Origin: Heyndrickxia acidicola
GTDB lineage: Bacteria > Bacillota > Bacilli > Bacillales > Bacillaceae_C
Assembly (NCBI RefSeq): GCF_001636425.1
Contig: NZ_KV440953.1
Span: forward strand, 1,252,847-1,316,846
Length of the DNA: 64,000 nucleotides
Direction of reading: 5' to 3'
Below, piece by piece: positions 18,119 to 26,080 of this stretch. The notes beneath the pieces were generated by a model. The model ran no database searches. It saw only the letters and a program-made list of their open reading frames with translations, and was not told the DNA's origin. Position 1 is the first letter of the stretch, and every line of letters starts with the position of its first letter. The translations under genes and the position numbers were made by a program.

Positions 18119-18329
18119 AACCTTCGAAATAATCAATTAAACGATTCCATAAAGACAGTAAACGCAAAACGCATCAACTAACCAATTACTGTGCGTTTTC
18201 AAATGTGAATTCATAAGATTTTAATTTCTAATTAAGGTGCGAATTGATATGCTATTGAGTTTTTCTACTCCAAAACGAATCCATTATTAAATTGCTCCTG
18301 TTTTCCCCATTACTTGTAAATGTACACCA

Positions 18330-18362
18330 AAAAAGGATGCACCCTCGTACATCCTTTTTTTA
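18330..18362 (-). terminator. Rho-independent terminator after the MFS gene
   Basis: AAAAAGGATG pairs with CATCCTTTTT around a short loop, with T-tracts on both sides. It sits directly after the stop of the minus-strand MFS gene. Confidence 0.8.
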
Positions 18363-18366
18363 TAGA

Positions 18367-19716
18367 TTAAACTGCTTTGGAACCAGACTCGTTATTTGAC
18401 TGCAGAGAGTTCTCTTTTTTTATCAGGAAGGATGTCAGTAATGCTACTATACTTCCGCCAAACCCGAAAAGGAAAAGATGATGGATGCCCGCCATAAAGG
18501 TGGCTCCATTCGTAAGCAGGGCTCCCATAATGGTGACGCCTATGGCTGTCCCCATGTTACGGCAGAACATAAAGAAAGATGTAGAAATGCCTCTTTCGTG
18601 ACCGCCCACCAGCTGCTGAACCCCGATCATACCAACTGTTGTCAGCAATCCGAACGCCAGACCCTGTACAATCATGACTGCAAAAACAAATCCAAATCCC
18701 AGCTGCTGATTTAAGAAGGTTAATAGCAAACCGGAGATAAATAGAAGCAGGTTTCCGATTATCAGCAGGATTCTATAGCCGTATTTCAAAATCCATTTTC
18801 CTGCAGGAACCGCTGCCGCCATCCATCCGATCGCCGTTCCCAAGAGGGCCACACCGCTCATAAACAAGGAAAGATGGCCGACTTTCTGCAAAAACAGCGG
18901 AATAAAACTGGAGGTACCAAAAAGAGATACCGTTCCGATAAAGGCGTTCAGGTTAATTCTTGAAATCATTTTATGCTTTAGCATGGACAATGGTACAAGC
19001 GGTGATGATTGCTTTCTCTCGTAAACATAAAATAATACGAGCAATACAATACCAAGCGCTAAGTAGAGTAATCTGTTCTGTTTTATTACGGTATCCAATA
19101 AAAGGAACGTAACGCCTACAGCGAACAATACAGCTCCTAAATAATCGACCTTTGCCTTCTTCGGCTGGTAGTGCTCTTTATAAGGAAGCAATGTCAGAAA
19201 AGAAATCAAGCAGACAGGCAGATTGACAAAGAAAATCCATCTCCATGTCATATATTCAACAAAGAACGATCCAAGCAATGGGGCAAGTACAGCGGATAGT
19301 CCCCACATGGCTGTAAACAGAGCTTGGATCTTTCCCCTTTTCTCCACTGGAAACAAATCACCCGCAATAATGGCAGGGAAAGGCATCATAAATCCGGCTC
19401 CGATCCCCTGGACCGCACGGAATACCACCAGTTGAATCATGCTTGCGGAAATACCGCATAACAGGGAGCCTACTAAAAATAAGAGAATTCCAAACGCAAA
19501 TACTTTTTTCCTTCCAAATAAGTCCGATAATCGTCCTGCCACCGGCGAAAGAATGGTGCTGGCAATCATATATGATGCGAAAGACCAGGCATACAAGTCA
19601 AATCTGCCGAGCTCCTTGGCGATGATCGGCATGGTTGTATTCATAATCGTCGAATCAATGGATGCAACCAGCATAGCAAGGACAATACTGACCATGACCG
19701 TCGTTCTGCTTGTCAT
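18367..19716 (-). CDS. MFS drug exporter, DHA2/EmrB-QacA type
   Basis: 449 residues with the family start VLAMLVASIDSTIMNTTMPII (motif D1), motif A GRLSDLFGRKK near residue 63, motif B FRAVQGIGAGFMMP near 99 and motif C-like GLSAVLAPLLGSFF near 138. It is a proton-driven exporter of drugs or dyes; substrates are unknown. The ATG at 19716 follows a GGGGGGG stretch at good distance. The in-frame TTG two codons earlier is less likely. No regulator lies beside it. Confidence 0.88.
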   Translation of the reverse strand: MTSRTTVMVSIVLAMLVASIDSTIMNTTMPIIAKELGRFDLYAWSFASYMIASTILSPVAGRLSDLFGRKKVFAFGILLFLVGSLLCGISASMIQLVVFRAVQGIGAGFMMPFPAIIAGDLFPVEKRGKIQALFTAMWGLSAVLAPLLGSFFVEYMTWRWIFFVNLPVCLISFLTLLPYKEHYQPKKAKVDYLGAVLFAVGVTFLLLDTVIKQNRLLYLALGIVLLVLFYVYERKQSSPLVPLSMLKHKMISRINLNAFIGTVSLFGTSSFIPLFLQKVGHLSLFMSGVALLGTAIGWMAAAVPAGKWILKYGYRILLIIGNLLLFISGLLLTFLNQQLGFGFVFAVMIVQGLAFGLLTTVGMIGVQQLVGGHERGISTSFFMFCRNMGTAIGVTIMGALLTNGATFMAGIHHLFLFGFGGSIVALLTSFLIKKENSLQSNNESGSKAV

Positions 19717-19722
19717 GTACAA

Positions 19723-20328
19723 CCCCCCCCTTTTTATCTATAACTATACTTTTTTGTTTTTACGATGTAGATTTAGGCAATGGTTTGGATTCCCGACTTT
19801 ATTAGGCCATTGTGACCATTCGTAGATCGGATTATTGCAAAACAAAACAAGGCAGCTTTTGCCTTGTGAACAATTCACTATTTAAAAGTTCCATTTATAA
19901 CTATATACCCTGTTGATTGATATTTGCGCATTGTTTTCAAATGTCACTGGTAATATTACCTGTTGTGTTGCCAAAATCTCTGGCTTAGCGCTTACTTAGC
20001 CACCTTAAACTAGCTTTCCTACAGGAGACTTATCCACCAATGATTAATGAAACAAAAAGAACAAAGAGCTTTACCGAACCCTTTCTTCGAGTAAACGGCC
20101 GTTCAAAGTCAAAGAATATTTCCCATCCTTATCTATTCGTTTAACAAAAATCTCGAACCTGAGAGATAATCATAATGGATTCCCTCCACCCTGTCAATGA
20201 ATAATGGCAGTCTAGACCAATATAAAATATTTTATTGTAAGTTCACTTTTGAATAAAAAGATTATTATATAAGTGTATTTATTCCATCTTAAAACAAAAA
20301 AAGAAGGCTAGGAAAGCAGAGGTATCTG
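19723..20328. other. Intergenic region without a gene
   Basis: About 600 bases. A short hairpin CAAGGCA...TGCCTTG at 19850-19868 with a T-rich tail on the minus strand could be a weak terminator, but there is no intact gene before it. Nothing else was recognised. Confidence 0.4.
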
Positions 20329-20337
20329 CTATTTTCT

Positions 20338-20363
20338 TAACGGGTTCGGTTTTGGAGTACAAA
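20338..20363 (+). repeat. Left terminal inverted repeat
   Basis: 26 bases identical to the inverse of 23437-23462. Its first 20 bases are TAACGGGTTCGGTTTTGGAG. Confidence 0.88.
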
Positions 20364-20392
20364 CAGTAAAATATCATTGCAATAAGAGGTGT

Positions 20393-20472
20393 AATTCGCA
20401 TACCAATTCGCAAAAGTCTGATAGACAGCATACTCCTGCGAATTGGTATGTTAAAACGTATGCGAATTGGGT
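20393..20472 (+). repeat. Cluster of 14-bp sites (TGCGAATTGGTATG) in the left end
   Basis: CATACCAATTCGCA (20399-20412) and its exact inverse TGCGAATTGGTATG (20437-20450) form a perfect 14-bp inverted pair. A half site AATTCGCA (20393-20400) and a third site TGCGAATTGG (20461-20470) follow the same theme. Such arrays are usual transposase-binding sites in long transposon ends. Related but degraded sites occur at 17390-17533 in the older copy. Confidence 0.75.
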
Positions 20473-20686
20473 GTGCAGGAAAGGATTCGAAAACGTCTGT
20501 TCAGTGACTCGATATCGCTAAAAAAACATATAACGATAAACGACATAATTTATATGCAATAGAAACGAGAAAAGACCGATTAAGCTTAATCAGTCTTTTC
20601 GGTTCCGAATATTCCTTCTTCCACAAACGCACCCGTTCGTGGAAGAAGGAATTTTAACAATAACTTATGATTCCATGCGTACACAA

Positions 20687-21031
20687 TTAAATTAGAATAA
20701 AAAGTAATATAAAAGCGATTATCCCAAGCAGTACAATCATAAATGTTTCTTTAAATCCATCTTTTACACGTAAATGTGTAATTAATCCTCCTATGGCTGT
20801 CACGCCAAGTATTAATGCCCCTGCAATCGCGAAATCTTTTTGCCAATAACCAATGATTAATAACGCTGCACCAATTAATTCCACTAACCCTGTAACAACA
20901 CGAAACCACTGAGGTAAACGCCAGTGAACAAATGCTTCACGGTGCATTTTTGAGCCTGTCACTTTACCAAATCCAGCCATTAAAAACATTGCTGCTAATA
21001 AACCTTGTAAAATCCATCCTAAAATTGTCAT
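20687..21031 (-). CDS. DoxX-family membrane protein
   Basis: 114 residues, four membrane segments. The DoxX start LQGLLAAMFLMAGFGKVTGSK and LVELIGAALLIIGYW are present. DoxX proteins occur with oxidoreductases in thiol and quinone stress defence. It lies 12 bases after the oxidoreductase gene on the same strand, so the two form an operon, inside the transposon-like element. Confidence 0.88.
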   Translation of the reverse strand: MTILGWILQGLLAAMFLMAGFGKVTGSKMHREAFVHWRLPQWFRVVTGLVELIGAALLIIGYWQKDFAIAGALILGVTAIGGLITHLRVKDGFKETFMIVLLGIIAFILLFILI

Positions 21032-21043
21032 TCTATCTCCCCC

Positions 21044-21688
21044 TTATTTATTAAACACAATCGGCATTTGTTTTATGTATTTATTATTTTTTACAATGTC
21101 ATATATAAATTGAGCTACATTCTCTCTTGAGACACCCATTTTAGCTTTGGTGTCGCCTAGTGAAATGGAGTATTCCTGCCCAACATGTTTTACATTCGGA
21201 TTAATAATACGAACAAGAGTCCATTCTAAGTTGGAATGAGTTACAAGTTGCTCAATTGTTTTCATTTCTTGATAGCCCGTCGGAAATAACCATTTAGCCA
21301 TAGCGCCAGGAACTACTGTAGCAAATTGATTCTTATCCTCCTTAGCTTTTACCGTTGGTGTCACTAAAGTGATAAAACGTTTTTTACCTAGCTTTTCCAT
21401 CATAGTAAGGATAATCTTATGTCCATCTGCTATAGGTAAGCTCTTAACTTTTCTTGACGTATCTAATGCTGGACCTAGTGTGCTGATAATAACATCAGCA
21501 TCACGGATAGCTTCTTCAACTTTGGCTTCATTAGTTAAATTGCCAATGGCAACCTTTAGCTTTTCATGTGTAATGGAAATTGAATTTTCTCGGCGGACAA
21601 ACGATGTCACAAAATCATCATTTTGCAAAGCATGTTTTAAAACGAGCTGACCGATTGCCCCATTTGCACCAAATAATGAAATATTCAA
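21044..21688 (-). CDS. NAD(P)-binding oxidoreductase (NmrA/atypical SDR)
   Basis: 214 residues. The nucleotide-binding motif NISLFGANGAIGQLVLKHAL is at the N-terminus, with DVIISTLGPAL near residue 66 and a VTPTV segment near 108. It is an atypical short-chain dehydrogenase (YwnB/NmrA type). Start at ATG 21688 with GAGAGGTAAT upstream. It is first in a two-gene operon with doxX and divergent from the tetR gene, the usual layout of a TetR-controlled redox defence module. Confidence 0.85.
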   Translation of the reverse strand: MNISLFGANGAIGQLVLKHALQNDDFVTSFVRRENSISITHEKLKVAIGNLTNEAKVEEAIRDADVIISTLGPALDTSRKVKSLPIADGHKIILTMMEKLGKKRFITLVTPTVKAKEDKNQFATVVPGAMAKWLFPTGYQEMKTIEQLVTHSNLEWTLVRIINPNVKHVGQEYSISLGDTKAKMGVSRENVAQFIYDIVKNNKYIKQMPIVFNK

Positions 21689-21726
21689 TGGATGATTACC
21701 TCTCTTTCATAACAAGTTTCGCTTAG

Positions 21727-21740
21727 ACAACACTTGTTGT
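21727..21740. promoter_or_regulatory. Candidate TetR operator 1
   Basis: ACAACACTTGTTGT is an inverted repeat matching at 12 of 14 positions. It lies in the divergent region close to the oxidoreductase start. Confidence 0.55.
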
Positions 21741-21800
21741 ATAATTAATTTTAAATAAAGATAACTACATTCTCAATCATCAGTTTTAGCGTTTTGTCGC

Positions 21801-21820
21801 TTACACAACAAATGGTGTAA
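21801..21820. promoter_or_regulatory. Candidate TetR operator 2
   Basis: TTACAC and GTGTAA arms are separated by eight bases. The core shares ACAACA with operator 1. It lies just upstream of the tetR gene and could mediate its autoregulation. Confidence 0.5.
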
Positions 21821-21853
21821 ATAGTTGTTTACTTTTAAAAGAGAGGGATTAGA

Positions 21854-22420
21854 ATGGGTATTTCAAAAATAGACCCACGTATTTTACGAACAAGGAGACT
21901 GTTAGTAGATTCTTTTATCACAGTGGCACAGCTCAAGGATTTTAAAGACATTACCATAAAAGACATTACAGATAAAGCAACTGTTAATCGTGCCACATTT
22001 TACGCTCATTTTGTAGATAAATACGACTTGCTGGATGCCGTTCTTTCAGAAAACATATTGAAAAATATTAAAGAGATGCTGAGTTGTCATGATTATTTAA
22101 GCGAAGCAACAATTATAAAAATCTTCCTAGCTGTTACCAAATTCCAAAGGGATTTAAGTACACAATGTAAAAAAAGTTATGAATCATTTAGTACGATGAT
22201 AGAACACAAAATTAAAAAAGAATTGGAAAGTGTATTTTTTTCCCTTCTCATCAAACGAAATCCTCAAAGGGAAAAGGAAGTATTAAAAATTGGTGCAGTT
22301 CTATTGAGTTGGGGTATTTACGGAGCTTGTGTTGATTGGCAGCATAATAGTTCGTTACCAGCCGAGGAATATATAAAAATAGCCATGCCCTATTTTTTAA
22401 ATGGGATGGCAGTTCATTAA
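21854..22420 (+). CDS. TetR/AcrR-family transcriptional regulator
   Basis: 188 residues. The N-terminal helix-turn-helix reads ITIKDITDKATVNRATFYAH (residues about 36-55), followed by the conserved FVDKYDLLDAVL. The C-terminal ligand domain has no recognisable subfamily, though it ends like the TetR group that controls quinone or thiol stress genes. GAGAGGGATTAGA precedes the ATG. It is divergent from the oxidoreductase-doxX operon and is presumably its repressor. Confidence 0.9.
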   Translation: MGISKIDPRILRTRRLLVDSFITVAQLKDFKDITIKDITDKATVNRATFYAHFVDKYDLLDAVLSENILKNIKEMLSCHDYLSEATIIKIFLAVTKFQRDLSTQCKKSYESFSTMIEHKIKKELESVFFSLLIKRNPQREKEVLKIGAVLLSWGIYGACVDWQHNSSLPAEEYIKIAMPYFLNGMAVH

Positions 22421-22607
22421 AGGAAGGCTTAGACCTTCTTTTTTTATTCCTGTAACACCCGATTTTACAATTTTATTAACAAGGTAATAAATGCTTGTTG
22501 AACTGACCTGCCCCTTTCGTGGAAGAAAGGGTTGATACGCAATATAGACTGATTGTGCAGTAAAGAATGAATACCACTTTTATATATTCAATATTCTGCA
22601 TATGTGG

Positions 22608-22613
22608 TATAAT
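22608..22613 (+). promoter_or_regulatory. Extended -10 promoter of the 32-residue gene
   Basis: TGGTATAAT is an extended -10 element 32 bases before the ATG. The -35 is poor, as is common when TGn is present. Confidence 0.6.
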
Positions 22614-22645
22614 GATAAAAGTTGGAAATTGGAAGGGGATTTACA

Positions 22646-22744
22646 ATGGCTAACAATATTTTTGTCCCCGTAATCACAGCTTTTCTCGGTGCAATAGTTG
22701 TTTGGAGTTCGGTAATAATTGTGAAAAGAAAAAAACGTCCTTAA
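22646..22744 (+). CDS. Tiny single-span membrane protein
   Basis: 32 residues: a hydrophobic stretch (FVPVITAFLGAIVVWSSVIIV) and a basic tail KRKKRP. GGAAGGGG lies before the ATG, an extended -10 upstream and a good terminator after the stop, so it is a complete transcription unit. Function unknown; it lies inside the transposon-like element. Confidence 0.7.
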   Translation: MANNIFVPVITAFLGAIVVWSSVIIVKRKKRP

Positions 22745-22745
22745 T

Positions 22746-22776
22746 GAGTTGCTATGCAGAGCAGCTCGTTTTTTTA
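22746..22776 (+). terminator. Rho-independent terminator
   Basis: GAGTTGCT and AGCAGCTC form the stem, followed by seven or more Ts. Confidence 0.85.
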
Positions 22777-22888
22777 TTTCGCAAAATGGGTCAACTGCCT
22801 TAAAATAGCGTCCACCTTACTATGCTAACCTGCCCCGTTCGTACAACAAAATTAACAATAATTCATTTCGCAAAGAGGGGGCGTTTTA

Positions 22889-23365
22889 TTAAATTCCTAT
22901 ATGATACAGATATAAATTATCTTCGGACAATTGTTCTGCCATTGAAATGATTTTTTCAAATTGCTTTAATAAATCGTCTCGATTAATAATTAACCTTTCG
23001 TATTCTCCATCCTCATAATTTCCCTCATGGACAAAATTACCTCTAAGCTTTAATACTTTTGGTCCATTCATAAATAAGTTTCTCCACGACATAAAAATGG
23101 CTCTTATTAACTCAAAAGACTGCTGTTCAAAAAGCGCTTCACCGTGATAGTTAAGCCCTCTTCTATTGAGATTTTTACTAGATGAAGGATTAATCCTTGG
23201 AATCCAGTTTAATTAGTCCGTTATGTATTGGATAATGTCGTCGTGTATAACTACACTGTCAATAAAACCTTTCTTATGTCTCAAAACCTCTTTTATTGCT
23301 GCCTTATCAGATATTAAAAAAAATTTGTGACAAATGAATGCGTAACATAAAAAACGCACAGTCAA
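22889..23365 (-). pseudogene. Hypothetical protein gene interrupted by a stop codon
   Basis: One frame runs about 159 codons from LTVRFLCYAFICHKFFLIS to EDNLYLYHIGI with a single in-frame TAA at 23213-23215. The part after the stop (67 codons from an internal ATG) could still be translated. No family recognised. The gene lies at the right end of the transposon-like element, and its first codons overlap the conserved end hairpin. Confidence 0.6.
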
Positions 23366-23436
23366 CCAACTGCTGCGCGTTTTGGTGTGTGAATTTAATT
23401 GTTATTTAGCAGGTGAAACTTAGTGTGAATTTGATT

Positions 23437-23462
23437 TTTGTACTCCAAAACCGAACCCGTTA
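23437..23462 (-). repeat. Right terminal inverted repeat
   Basis: Exact inverse of 20338-20363. About 120 bases inside it also match the right end of the older copy (18175-18286), including a GCGTTTT/AAAACGC hairpin. Confidence 0.88.
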
Positions 23463-23608
23463 CTATTTTCTAACCTTTTTTATACTGCAAAATGACCAAC
23501 TTACTGCAAGAACGTTTTAGTCCCTTTTGAAATGAACGTAACCGTTCATTTAGTACCTTTATTTCACTTGTTGTTTAAACATTCGTCACGAAATGGCGAA
23601 TCGGGCCT

Positions 23609-24025
23609 TCAGCCTTGCGGCATTTTGCTCATATCCATATACAATGCATTCCACCGATGACCGTCCGGATCGGTAAAGCCACAGCCGTACATCCAGCCAT
23701 CCCGTTCGCCCGGCTTACTGAATACAGTACCGCCGGCAAGTTCAGCTTTCATTGCGAGCTCATCAACTTCATCCCTGGAGTTCGCCCCCAGAGAGAATAA
23801 CACTTCAGTACTCTGCCACGAATTCGCAACCGTATTACCAGCAAAACCGCGGAACACGGATTCCGGGAAGAGCATCAGAACAACCTGATTGTCGCCGACG
23901 ATCAAGCTGAATGAGCCGTCTTGACTCGTATACTTCTCATTCAACTGAAAACCGAGCTGCGTATAAAACTCTTTTGACCGCTCTGGTTCACGCACTGTCA
24001 TGTTCAACCATAATTCTCTCGTCAT
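23609..24025 (-). CDS. VOC-family (glyoxalase/dioxygenase) protein
   Basis: 138 residues from MTRELWLNMTVREPERSKEF. The two VOC modules are visible: SKEFYTQLGF near residue 16 and the C-terminal GCGFTDPDGHRWNALYMD near 115. Metal ligands of the glyoxalase type are partly present; the substrate is unknown. AGGGGGG lies six bases before the ATG at 24025; the longer frame has no start signal. Confidence 0.85.
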   Translation of the reverse strand: MTRELWLNMTVREPERSKEFYTQLGFQLNEKYTSQDGSFSLIVGDNQVVLMLFPESVFRGFAGNTVANSWQSTEVLFSLGANSRDEVDELAMKAELAGGTVFSKPGERDGWMYGCGFTDPDGHRWNALYMDMSKMPQG

Positions 24026-24289
24026 ACCTAACCCCCCTGAAATAGAAATACAGTGATTACCAACCCTATATATTCCAAGCTTCATATGATCTTACCTTCT
24101 TGTTTAAAGGTAAAATCTTTATTCAAATCCTACGTAGTTAGAATAAGAAGATCTGCAAAAACAGACCTTCTTGAACCTCAACAAAGCATTCGTTGGCTGA
24201 AGTGTCAATACAAACACCAGTCTTCAGATTTATCTATAAACTGAAATACTTCATTTTTATTATTTACTATGTTCCTACTATCATTACTC

Positions 24290-25105
24290 TTATACAAATT
24301 CATTTTGGATGATTTCAATGTTTTTCTTATGACATTCTTTAGTGAAGGTTGAATGATAACTCATTTCTTTCCCTAGTTGTTCGATTGTTTGACTATCGCC
24401 ATTTTTTACAGATTCAATTAATCGATTTAAATATTCCTGAGCTAACTCTATTCTTCTATTCATTTCGTCTCTATTTCCTGTTAAGTGGCCATGCCCCGGT
24501 ACAAGCACACTAATAAAATGGTTCTTCAAGATTTTTTCAGCCTTCAATAGAGTGTTTAAATAGGCTTTAGCACTATCAAACAGATAAGGCAATTCAAAAT
24601 CAGATAAATAGTCTCCAGTAATCCATATCCCTTGTGGTTCAATTATTGCAAATAATCCATCATGAGTATGACCGGGTGAAAGGTAAAAGGTAATGAAAGT
24701 ATTACCTATTTCAAGTTGTTGCCCATCTTCTTTGATAACTATATCAATAGTTGGAAATTCAATAGGATATGGTCTATCTATGTAATACTCACGATCAAAG
24801 TTATTAATTAAATCGAGTTTATACTGCTTATTTGGATGGTCTGCCATCCCCAAACTTCCTATTACTTTTGCATCTGGGAATGCTCCATATCCAATAATAT
24901 GGTCAAAATCACCATGCGTAAATAGCAAATATAGTTCCCTTCCATTCCGAATTTGTTCTACATATGATTTAATTTCATTTATTTCATGTGGCAGCCATGC
25001 AGGATCTATGATTAGTATAAAATTATCCGTTTCAAACACAGTACTAGTAGTTTTCCATAAGGAACTTTGATAAACCGTTACATTATTTTTATTAAATTGT
25101 AGCAT
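24290..25105 (-). CDS. MBL-fold hydrolase under ykkC-type riboswitch control
   Basis: 271 residues. Metal-binding motif FTHGDFDHIIG near residue 63, then YLSPGHTHDGLF near 140, WITGDYLSDF near 161 and LVPGHGHLTG near 200, the complete MBL ligand set with aspartate in place of the second histidine of HxHxDH. Substrate unknown. GGAGGATAGTT precedes the ATG. A 150-base structured leader ending in a terminator precedes it, so expression depends on the riboswitch ligand, most likely guanidine. That points to a role in guanidine or guanidine-derivative metabolism, which is inference only. Confidence 0.85.
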   Translation of the reverse strand: MLQFNKNNVTVYQSSLWKTTSTVFETDNFILIIDPAWLPHEINEIKSYVEQIRNGRELYLLFTHGDFDHIIGYGAFPDAKVIGSLGMADHPNKQYKLDLINNFDREYYIDRPYPIEFPTIDIVIKEDGQQLEIGNTFITFYLSPGHTHDGLFAIIEPQGIWITGDYLSDFELPYLFDSAKAYLNTLLKAEKILKNHFISVLVPGHGHLTGNRDEMNRRIELAQEYLNRLIESVKNGDSQTIEQLGKEMSYHSTFTKECHKKNIEIIQNEFV

Positions 25106-25138
25106 AACTATCCTCCTGCTTTATTTTCCCCTAAAAAT

Positions 25139-25272
25139 AAAAAAAGCCAGGAAAATATCTTATTGATATCTCCCGGGCTTTTATCCCTCCGTGTATACAG
25201 TAAAGTTCACCGTATGTTTTCTCTCGGACCTGACCAATTAGAAAGTATAATTGCGGAACCCTAGAAAACTTT
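25139..25272 (-). ncRNA. ykkC-type riboswitch (probably guanidine-I) with terminator platform
   Basis: On the minus strand the conserved blocks occur in order: CTAGGGTTCCG (25264-25254), GGTCCGAGAG (25230-25221), ACACGGAGGGAT (25194-25183) and AAAAGCCCGGGAGA (25182-25169). The last block also forms one arm of an intrinsic terminator with CCTGGCTTTTTTT (25151-25139). Ligand binding would therefore prevent termination. These blocks are the hallmark of the ykkC class; separating guanidine-I from the ppGpp and PRPP subclasses by eye is not certain. Confidence 0.85.
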
Positions 25273-25291
25273 TAAATTATTATTTGGATTA

Positions 25292-25320
25292 ATTATACTT
25301 ACAAGACAAAATACAGTCAA
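25292..25320 (-). promoter_or_regulatory. SigA promoter of the riboswitch-MBL transcript
   Basis: On the minus strand TTGACT (25320-25315), a 17-base spacer and TATAAT (25297-25292). The start of transcription would lie about 15-25 bases before the first riboswitch block. Confidence 0.88.
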
Positions 25321-25450
25321 CTCATATAAAATATGGAACTGAATTACTATTCTCATTAAAATACAGCGCACGCTTAAGTATAATACAAAACAGAATTATA
25401 GAAAAAAGCCAAACCCAACACATAATCGGCTTTATTTCTATATATTCTCT

Positions 25451-25807
25451 TTATAAGCTGCTATACCACTCATCCTCGACAGGTTCTAACCATTCCGTTT
25501 CTACTGGTGTCATAGCTAAGTGAACAAACCAGCTTTCTTTTGTCGCACCATGCCAATGCTTCACATTCGGTGGTATATTAACCACATCACCCGTTTTTAG
25601 CAATTGAGCTGGTTTTCCTCCTTCTTGATACAAGCCCTCACCGCCAGTAACCAATAATACTTGCCCAACTTTATGTGAGTGCCAATTATTGCGAGCTCCC
25701 GGAGCAAAGGTTACATTTCCAATTGATGTATTTAGTGGCTTTGGATCAGTAAATACCATGTGTAAGAATGCATCCCCGATAAAATTCGCTTCTACTTTTT
25801 GTCCCAA
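25451..25807 (-). CDS. Cupin-domain protein with probable 5' frameshift
   Basis: 118 residues from a TTG, with the cupin motifs GARNNWHSHKVGQVLLVTGG near residue 33 and PPNVKHWHGA near 80. The TTG has no ribosome binding site. The family's usual beginning is found with a one-base shift: an ATG at 25845 with a weak AGGAA site gives MENNN and then a stop, while the downstream frame reads SNSTIFPLG before the present start. The gene therefore seems to be disrupted near its 5' end. Confidence 0.7.
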   Translation of the reverse strand: MGQKVEANFIGDAFLHMVFTDPKPLNTSIGNVTFAPGARNNWHSHKVGQVLLVTGGEGLYQEGGKPAQLLKTGDVVNIPPNVKHWHGATKESWFVHLAMTPVETEWLEPVEDEWYSSL

Positions 25808-25882
25808 TGGAAAGATAGTGCTATTGCTTAATTGTTATTTTCCATAGTTAAATTCCTGCTTTCTTTTAGTTTTGAATTGTGT

Positions 25883-26080
25883 CTAGTTTGAAGTTGTTGA
25901 ATCACAGTTTGTTACATACTTTATCCATAGTCCCCCATCGTCCAGTTTTCCGATAGCTTTTAAGAAGAAGTTCATCTTGTTCCAATCATCAATTTTTTTC
26001 TTGTAAAGAAACGAATGCGGCATAACTCCAGCATTATTCACTAAAACATCGAATTTCCAAACTCTACCTTGTCCATCCAT
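25883..26080 (-). pseudogene. SDR remnant
   Basis: KFDVLVNNAGVMPHSFLYKKKIDDWNKM carries the NNAG motif of short-chain dehydrogenases, with nothing of the rest. It is joined to the aldo/keto reductase fragment in one open frame of the opposite phase. Confidence 0.65.

Larger units (their letters stand above)
17317..18295. mobile_element. Degenerate transposon-like element (copy A-C), with cargo but no transposase
   Basis: Inward-facing ends related to those of the 20-23 kb element: left end 17326-17351 starts TAACGGGTTC, right end 18261-18286 reads TAATGGATTC on the minus strand. About 100 further bases inside each end also match the better copy (CTGCGAAT, ATATGTTAAAACG and similar). The 9-base flanks CAAAATTGT and TTAAATTGC share AAATTG in register, as expected for an old 9-bp target duplication. 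It contains a Spo0E-like gene and an SRPBCC fragment. Confidence 0.6.
20329..23471. mobile_element. Transposon-like element with identical 26-bp TIRs, 9-bp target duplication and cargo
   Basis: The left terminal repeat (20338-20363) and right terminal repeat (23437-23462) are perfect inverted copies over 26 bases, starting TAACGGGTTCGGTTTTGGAG. Directly outside both lies CTATTTTCT (20329-20337 and 23463-23471), a 9-bp direct repeat that marks a real insertion. The 3125-bp interior holds doxX-like, NAD(P)-binding, tetR and a tiny membrane gene, plus a decayed gene. No transposase is present, so it is either non-autonomous or has lost its enzyme. IS256-type and Tn10/IS4-type elements can produce 9-bp duplications, but the family cannot be assigned. 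Confidence 0.85.
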
